From Petrosia ficiformis (Eukaryota; Porifera; Demospongiae; Haplosclerida; Petrosiidae): 64,000 bases of DNA. Made by a program: the position numbers and the translations under genes. Under the pieces are notes generated by a model. That model saw only the letters and a list, made by a program, of their open reading frames with translations. It ran no database searches and was not told the DNA's origin. The stretch spans positions 4,606,001 to 4,670,000 of the forward strand of contig OX345643.1 in NCBI GenBank assembly GCA_947044365.1, written 5' to 3'. Within the stretch, counting starts at the first letter, position 1; each line of letters opens with the position of its first letter. Below, in pieces: positions 34,401-43,400 of the stretch.

Positions 34401-37400
34401 TAAATGTGTCTCTTAAGTATCGATCTTGTAATACATCACAAACCTCAGCAATTTTGTGGCAAGCATCACAGGGATGATAAGCAAGTATTTGAAATGTCTT
34501 GCTCAGCTGACCTAGAGTAGTTAAAACATCTAGTAAGAAATGAAGGGATAAAACAAAACGATACGTTTTCAGCTGCTTCACAAGACCAGAAGCTACAACA
34601 TCTTGCTGACTCAAATCTTCAAAATATGTTACTAAAACTTCATACAACTTAACAATAGCTTCAACTGCTTTCATTCTGCTTAGCCATCGAATATCATGTA
34701 TTTTTTTCAGTCTAATATGCTTCCTTTCCAAAACAGTGAAAACATTTTTAACCCTCTACTTCACACATTAAAATAACATTTATTTCCCAACTAACTTCTC
34801 TCATAATAAACATTTGGTTAGAACATGTAAATGCCCCTAAACTATATATCAGCTGATTCAGCAAGAGCAGGACAATCACGTGAGGCAGTCAAACTTTCAC
34901 TAAACCCCACCCATTAATTATTAAAATTTATTTAAAAATTGATATTGTAATTTTTTTTCTAAAGTTTCATGAACTTAACTGAAATTCTGTGTACACCATT
35001 ACATTCAGCATTTTATTCTCTTTCTATTGATATAAGTCTCACTTGGTAGTTACCCCCTGCACGTTTACTACGATAGTTTCCTCTACGTTTAGAGCGATTG
35101 ACGCTTCCTTTAGGTCGTCCACAAGGTTTAGGATTAGGAGTTACTTTAGTTTCCCTTTTCATTTTGTGTTCATACCATAATTGTCTAATCTTCCCAAATG
35201 TGTCACTATGCCAAGCAGTGTTTGACACAGAGCTGGTACTAAATGGCAGTCTGGACATTTCCTCTGTGTTGTGATATTCCTGTGGTGAAGTATACAATAT
35301 ATACATCGAGCTCTTTCTTCAAATGAATAAAGCTTACTACCATGAAAGATTCTATATGATCGTGGTCTAAGACCTGGTGAAAACAATTCACCTCGTTGCA
35401 CTCTGCCATACTTGGAGATAATTTCAAGAATGAGGGCATCCTGAAACTGGTTCTCTGAGAACGTAGTGTTAGAGTTTTGCACCTGGATCCAATTGTAAAT
35501 AATATGGCTGTTCACAATGGCCACATCAAGCAAATGGAAAAAGGTGGTTTTCCAGTATTTTACGGTTTTACGAAGAACTTTATGGTAACTAATAAATTGG
35601 TCGCTTTTGTCAACACCTCCCATGTATTTGTTGTAATTTTGTAGCATTATCGGACATGGAACAGTCGTCTTAGTCACTTCATTAGTCTGAGAGTCTTTCA
35701 CTCTTCTCACAACAGTATTCTCAGAGTGACCAGGGTAGGCAGTTGATGCCAAGACTACAGTTTTTGTGTCATGCCAAACTGTGTAAGTGATGTTTGATTT
35801 TTTTCGACGATAGGAATACCCTGTACCTCGAGGGATGTTTTTCTTTTCGATAATCATCTTCATACTAGCAACTTCAGCTGGAACATCTTTTCTTCTTACA
35901 TTCAAGGTTCCTGTTGCAAGTACTTCATTCTGAAGTAGATCATTTAGAAGAAGGGGACTTGTGTAAAAATTATCGACATACACCTCTTACCCCTGAAAAG
36001 AATATGGCTGAATTAAATCCATAACAACATCATACGATAATCCCTTGCCAGATGATGCAGTCACCTTGCCAAGGTAGATATTGAAGTCTACTGTATATCC
36101 GGTAATATCAGCTAGTACCCAGTATTTGAATCCCCACTTAGTAGGTTTATTTCTCATATATTGCCTAAAATGCGTCCTTGCTTTGCTTTTCACCATTCTC
36201 TCATCTATGCTTAGCTGCTGCAATGGTTGATATAAAGTAGTACATCTACACTTTATATACTCTTGAAAAGGCAATATTTTACTCAGCCGATTCCCTGACA
36301 GTGCGGTTTCTTCAGTGGGAGTTACAAGGTGAAAGAATGTGCTAATAATTTCGTAACGTTGGCAAGACATTAGTTCATCTAGCCGGCAAAGGACCTGTGC
36401 CTTTTTACTACTCCACGCATATCTGTGGTTTCTCACATTGTGAATTCCAAGGAGAATCAGAGCTCCAAGATACGAGTAAATTTCTTCAGCAGTAAGAGGA
36501 GATTTACAGAACTCCTCATAAGAAACAAGTAATTTATTTTTATTAGCTTCAGCATAAGCCAGGGTGCTCTTTTTGATGCGTTCAATAGCAGTGTCATCAA
36601 AATACAGCTCAAAAAGAGATAATACAGACATATCAAAATTACAGGGTAAGTGAGGACCAGGATCTCGAAGAGGTAAAAAGTCATTGTTGAATGGTAAGGA
36701 AAACATAGAGTCTTTTACAGTAATACTTACAGCATCATCTGGTAAACGACTTAGTGTGTCTCTAAAAGTACTACCTTTGCCACGAAGTGAAGCAGCTCCT
36801 CTTGCCCTACTTTGTGCTCTTCCTCTGCCTCGAACATAAGCTCTTCCACGGCCTCGAACAGGAACCCTCTTATGATTATCTGTATCACAGTCATCACTAT
36901 CCCACTGCTCATGCTATCATTAGAGTTACTATCAGATATGACATGCCTTCGTTTTTTGGCACTAGGCTCACTACTGTTATCTGAGATAACATCATTACTG
37001 TCAGTGAGCTCCCCAGTATCAACAATATCATCAACTGAACTATCATCAACACTACTCATAACACTTTCTGACAGTGAACTTAACTCCTGTTGTTCCAATT
37101 CAGAAAGACAGCTTTCACTACCAGAATCAGAAGACTCCACAAAGGGAATAGAGCTCTCCAGTAAAGAAACTAACCACATCTTCGCAAGTATACTTCTTAG
37201 CCATAGTTATACAATAAAATGAACTACATGTGACTTTGACCATAAATCTCTAATTCTATTTAAGCGAAATATTTTTTTATGAAAAGTTAGAATTACTTGT
37301 TCTAAAGGAGCATGCTAAATTGCAGTTTGGTATCTGCAACAGGTGAGCAGAAATATATTCTGGAAAAATGTATATTTAAATATTCATTTTTACCATAGAT

Positions 37401-40400
37401 GTGTATCATAGGGTTAAGGTTAGCAGTGCGTACACTGGAGTGTAAAAAGTGTGAAAATATAGCTTTGATAACACTCTCAAGCTTTATAAAGTAAGAAATC
37501 GAACGGTATGCATCTCCAACAGCTAATGCTTCCCTGTGGGCAACGCAGTGATACTCAATTAGATGAGGTGTTGAAAGAGCTTTGAGCTTCACATAAACAC
37601 CATTATTACAACCTAACATCACTGCTGCATCATCACTTGTAAACATAATCATTTTCTTTAAATTAACACCCATAGTCGTAAAAATTTCAGTAATAACAGA
37701 TACAATAGTATCAGTATCACAAGTAGACAGAGGTGCATTCCTCAGAAACATTACTTCAACTGAATTAGATGTTACATCGACAAACTGAACATAAACCATA
37801 AGATTTTTAGGGACAGAAATATCATTTGATTCATCCAATAGTAATGAAAAAAAACTGGCTTCTTTTAGCTTAGAGATATCATTGTTTTCAACCACAGAAT
37901 TTAATGCATGGACAAACTCCCAAGTGCTATCGTTTGTGCGGTGTGATTTCGAAAGGTAAGACCTTTGTTGCCCATCTGATTCATCAGAAAAATATCTCAG
38001 CTGAAACTCTACTAGACAATGAAGAGCATCAGACTTATAAACAGGTAATCCATTAGTGACAACAAAATAAATGTCATGCAGCAAGCCAAGAGTTTGTTGC
38101 TCGGTTGCAGACTTTGAAGTACTCTGAAAAAAGCCACGATACATGTACTTCACAGCCTCCACCATTTGCGCTGTCATTGAAATGTCTCTGTAAATATTCT
38201 TTCTTCCACCCACTACTAGGCCTTTTCTTCCCTTTGGCAAACTCATTACTCAATTTTGCCCTTTTACAATCACGACAATACACGGTAATGTCCTCACCTG
38301 TACCTTCCACTGTTAGCCAAGGGTAAATCTTTAACCAATTTTGTAAAAACTGCCTCCTCTTGTGAGTGCCAGCTGAACCACTTGAGCTACCTTGAGATTG
38401 CTCCTCGGAATGCTCAGATTCACAGTCACTTGTGAGAACTAGCTGCCTCGATCTCTTCTCAGGTGGTTCCGCCATTACAAAAGTATCACGTGGTACAGTC
38501 ACTACTGCGCATGTGCATAATAGTGTCGCACATTAGTCATCTTTTTTGCGCCACGAAGGCGCAAGGATGACGATGCTGTGTGCCAATATTGATTCCTTTA
38601 GGGCCAATGTCGCACCAATTTAGCTTATTGGAAACACTGCTTCACAATTCATGTCTGTTGTTACATTACTATAATAATAATTCACATTATTATTAAATGT
38701 TCTATAGATGCCCCACCCCCTTATTATCCACAAGAACCACCACCAGCACAACGTCCATCACAACAAACTGTAAGTGTGTAGTATACTCATTATGTAGTGC
38801 ATGTACCATATTACCACTCAAAGTGGCCTGCATTTATATGTCAGTGCTTTTGATAAGCACACCATTGGCCCAAAGAGGTTCTTATTTGGCACTGTGCAGT
38901 TCTCTCTTTGGTCCAGATGACGCTAACAGCATTAACTCTTTGTTAAGATGTATTCTAAATGGCATACACACTAATCATTAAGCCAATTTGGACCATACTT
39001 CACTCACAAACTCTGATGTACATGTACACGTAGATGGTATACTGTATAATTATGAATTCAATAATATTGGCATGGGAATGAAAAATCCAATCACTTGCTA
39101 ATTTTGATGCTTCATTTTTTAAGCACTTGCTATTCAGCCATTTTGTATTGAATGCCCATTTAAATTAGTCTCGTCCCCAGACTACCACACCCTATGGGCG
39201 AAAGATGGTCTGTTGCTTCAAATTCTTGGTCCAAGCATCAAACGTCCTTTAACTCCACTCGAATAACACATTGGTAGTGAACGTCCTATGATGTTAGACA
39301 CTTGGACCAAGAATTTGAACTAACTGTTCCAGACCATCTGTGGCCCATAGGACGTGGGGGTCTGGGTACGAGACTAATTAAAATATACATCCAGAAAGAT
39401 CAACTATTGTCACCTAAATATCAATTTACATAATGTCTGAATAGCAAGCATTGATTTTCTCATCCAAGTCTCTTATGGAGAAGAGAGTATCCCTATGATT
39501 CCATTCAAATTGTTGATGAGATTTTTCTTCATCAATGTTCCTCTTGTTGTTTTTTATTTCTTTTAATTATTGCTACTAGTTTGTATTCTGTAGCTCAAAC
39601 ACATGTTCTGTTGTGTGTCATACCCATTAATTGCCAAGCCCCTGCACACTATTAATATAATTATATATGTGACCTAATTTTCGAAAAGGGATCTCTTCCC
39701 ACAAAATTATTATGATCAAATGTTTACCTTCAATCGCTCATCATTCCACCATTTTGTACAGAAAGTAAATGAAATTTGGTATCCAACGGGCAAAATATAT
39801 GAATTTTCATTAGTTACTACTTTACTTATTATATCTCAAGAACTATTTCTTTTTTTTGATTCATTTTTGTACAATTTATATATCTCAAGATGTTCTAACT
39901 CCAGAGGAAATTTTAAATATAGATGAAATCTACAATGTGAGTAGGTGATCGGCAATTATGAAAGTGTAAGGTACATTATTCTCCATCTGTGTAGTAGATA
40001 ATAAAACAAAATTTGCTGTCAGCACTCAACTCACTAAGATCTGAAAACTCAGATTTGCAATACAGTCTCTAGATCAGCATATTCTCTACCATATCGTGTA
40101 TCTCATAGCTATAAATCATCAAAGAAAGATCAGAGAGGAAAACGGCTCTGTACGATTTTAGAGTCACACCTCCTGAAGTACTGTATAAAATATCATAGGC
40201 TATACGTTGAATAAGAAAAGAGAAAAATGTACCTTAAAAGCATGTGTTGACTTACCTAATTACAACCTGCACTATAACCAGAAACCACGAATGGAATTTC
40301 ATTATTATCACAGAGTGTGTATACACATTTCCGCATACTTAGCTTACCGTAGACCACAAATATGAATGAAAAACTAAATTATGAATATCATGAATAAACG

Positions 40401-43400
40401 GAATATGTTTAACGGGCACTATTCTGGCTTCCCGAGCGCCACCTTAATAATACCTCTTTCTGGGTACCAAATTTCATTGACTTCTAAGGTTAATACATGA
40501 TTTCTCATCAATGGAGAAGAGAGTATCCCTATGATTGCATTCAAATTAACTTAATTTGACATACATGTATTACACCAAAATGACAGGTGATGGTAATTAT
40601 ATCAAAATACTAGAGTTGTTGGTCATTACTAAAGTCAGGAACATTTTTGAAGTCAATCAACTTTAGACTAAAGCCTGTATGACCCAAAGCCTTGACTCAT
40701 GTTTTATAAACAAGATATGCTTCCATCAACACTGTCAAACATTCTATCTTGCATCAGCTGCATTGCATTTCATCAACCAGTTTTCAGAATTTTATCACAA
40801 CACAATGGACAAAATGCTAGGCTTTGCGTCATATTCTGAACCAAGCTTAACTCCCACGAAAAGCAGTGATAAAGATGACTCTAATTGGAATACAAATCTG
40901 TTTATGTAATATGTACACTGTAAACAAGTGTATATAGAGAAAAAAAACATCCCTATGATTGCTTTACAAATTTAAGTGAAGATAAAAGTATGCTTTGTGG
41001 TGTCCAGCATTCAGTAATCATGGCTGACTTTATCATGCCTGAAACACAACAGCATACTATAGTTATTATTTCGATTATCTACTCTCCTTACCTTTTAAAG
41101 AACCTTCTAGAACTTTAGAAATATATTTCAGGAAGAATAGCCAGCTATTAGTTCCAGTTTCTACATAAGCTAGTAAAGCTACAATCAGGCTGAATCAGCT
41201 TTCTGTCTGCTGCTCTGTAGAGCTTGAGCGCGCGTTCTATTATGCGCCACGCCCATTAATTGACCGAGCCCCCGACAATGACGTAACTTCCTTAACTACG
41301 TATACAACGCATACTCATGCAAGTGACACAAGAATATAATATACAGTGGAACCCCGCTTAACGACCACCCCTGAACAGCGGTCATCTATGATATAACGGC
41401 CAGATATCCTGGTCCGGATTCAAATTACACATACTTACCTGCTAAGGCAACCTCTGAAGAACGACCACCTCGCTATTGCATATAACGAACACTAAACCCC
41501 TCAGCAAAGGCCACCCCTATATAACGGCCAAAATACAATTCCCCTTGGGTGGCCGTTATACAGGGGTTCCACTGTATATATATATATAAACATACATCGA
41601 ACCCATGGGAAAGCAATCATAGGGATGACCCTACGGCCCATAAAAATTAGTTGTTGTTTTAACCAATCAGTTTAGTTATATCAGTTGCATGTTTCCCATC
41701 CACCTAGTCTTGTGCGCACATTAGTTGCAATTGTCACGTGATAAATGTACGCATTACGCAAGGCGTCAAATAAACATGGCAGTAATCTGTTCAGCATGTA
41801 GCACTTCTTTGAATGATGCTCGATCACGAAGGAACTTGGAGGGAGAGTCTTCTACTGAAGTAAGATGTAAAATAAAAGAGTTACTTTGTAGAACAGAGAG
41901 TGCCATTTTCAACACGTCAGTCACGAACGTCATGTGATATTAATTATATTCATAAGTGTAGGTTGATCTGATTGGTCTGCACAAATCTGTGCAGAGCCCA
42001 ACTTTGTCAATAGCAGTTTCCCCAGACGTTCCCTCCTTATCGAACGTCTGCGCGCACGAAACTACCATCCACCCTATGTATCCATCACAATGCTACACTT
42101 TCCTTTATGAACATAATATTCATGTTTACAGTAACAGAAAATATAACAAGATATATTGAGGAAAAAGTATCCCTATAATTGCTTTGTAATGACTATGTAT
42201 CAATCATTGCTGATGGTGCTAGGGTCTGTGTACTCGAAAACTGGGTCCTGAAGAAGTAAATGTAATTGCAGTTTAAAGTACACAGATCTTTTATGAAACT
42301 GAAGTACCCCTTCAAGAATGACTTCCTTATGTCTGAAACTCAACAAGTTATTATACTTTCCATTAGAAACATAATAAACATGTTTACAACAAAAAGTAGA
42401 AACAATTTTTATGTTCCTAATGGATAATACATGTACATCTGTACTTTTCCATAAGGAAAATAATAGATATGTTTATAATAGAAATAAAAATCGTTTTTCT
42501 ATTAAAAGCATGATAATATTGGTGTCCTAAGTTCCTTCATTATTAATATAACTAGCTTAATACCGACTTCAGTGGTACTAAGCTAATTACTATGAATGAA
42601 TGTATTATAATTTTCAATTAAAAATTTAATAATTATTGTTAGAAATTATTATAATCCATGGATGATCTAGTCCAACAGCTAGTTTTATATACATGTATAC
42701 AACCAGAAAGGTCAGACAATCCATATTCAGATTACTATTTCAATCCTATATGTTGTACTATTATAATTATATATAATTTTCTGTGACTGTTGTTCCTTCA
42801 CTTTTTCTTCAAAAGAGGGTTTCCAAAAACCCCTGGAAACCCGTTCGCTATGCCCCTGCCAGGGGGGCTTGGTCAATTAATGTATGTGGTTCATTAACGA
42901 ACTCAAACAGCAGCAGATCAGCATGACGATACTGGATGACATTAGCTAATGGAAACTGCAATTAATAGCTATTGTGGCTGAAATATATTACCAAACGTAT
43001 AAAAGAAGTGTTAAATATAAGAATGGAAAATGAGTAATTATAATATGCTATTGGGTTTCAGATATGAGAGATTGGTCATCACAAAGCAATCATTGGTTTT
43101 TTTTCTCCGTACATCTTCTTATTAATGAAGAAAGTACATGTACATGTAACTACATGTATCTGCTCTATCCATAGAGAAATGAAATACTAATACAACGTCA
43201 ACCTACAACCTATGCTACTACACTGTATCAACCAAAAGATCATTTCAGATCAATAACAATTCTTGTGTGTATCATTTGCAGTGTCTTTGGATCTCCACTT
43301 ACACTGTTCTGCACTATACCTGCTATATTTACTTCAGCACAGGTATGATTACATGTATATTAGTGCTGTTTTAGTGACAACAGGGGAGGAGAAAGCAGGG

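Larger units (their letters stand above)
33515..38639 (-). mobile_element. hAT transposon with perfect inverted repeats, interrupted by piggyBac
   Basis: Perfect 16-base terminal inverted repeats CAGTGTTTCCAATAAG (33515-33530) and its complement (38624-38639) are flanked by the 8-base target duplication CTTCACAA (33507-33514 and 38640-38647). Without the 2,666-base nested insertion and its duplicated TTAA, the element is 2,459 bases long. Its transposase reads leftward. It sits in intron 3 of CD225 gene 1, its right end 68 bases before exon 4. Confidence 0.95.

Noticed and set aside
36787..37222. Ser-rich plus-strand open frames
   Set aside because: Antisense shadows of the acidic serine-rich N-terminus of the piggyBac transposase.
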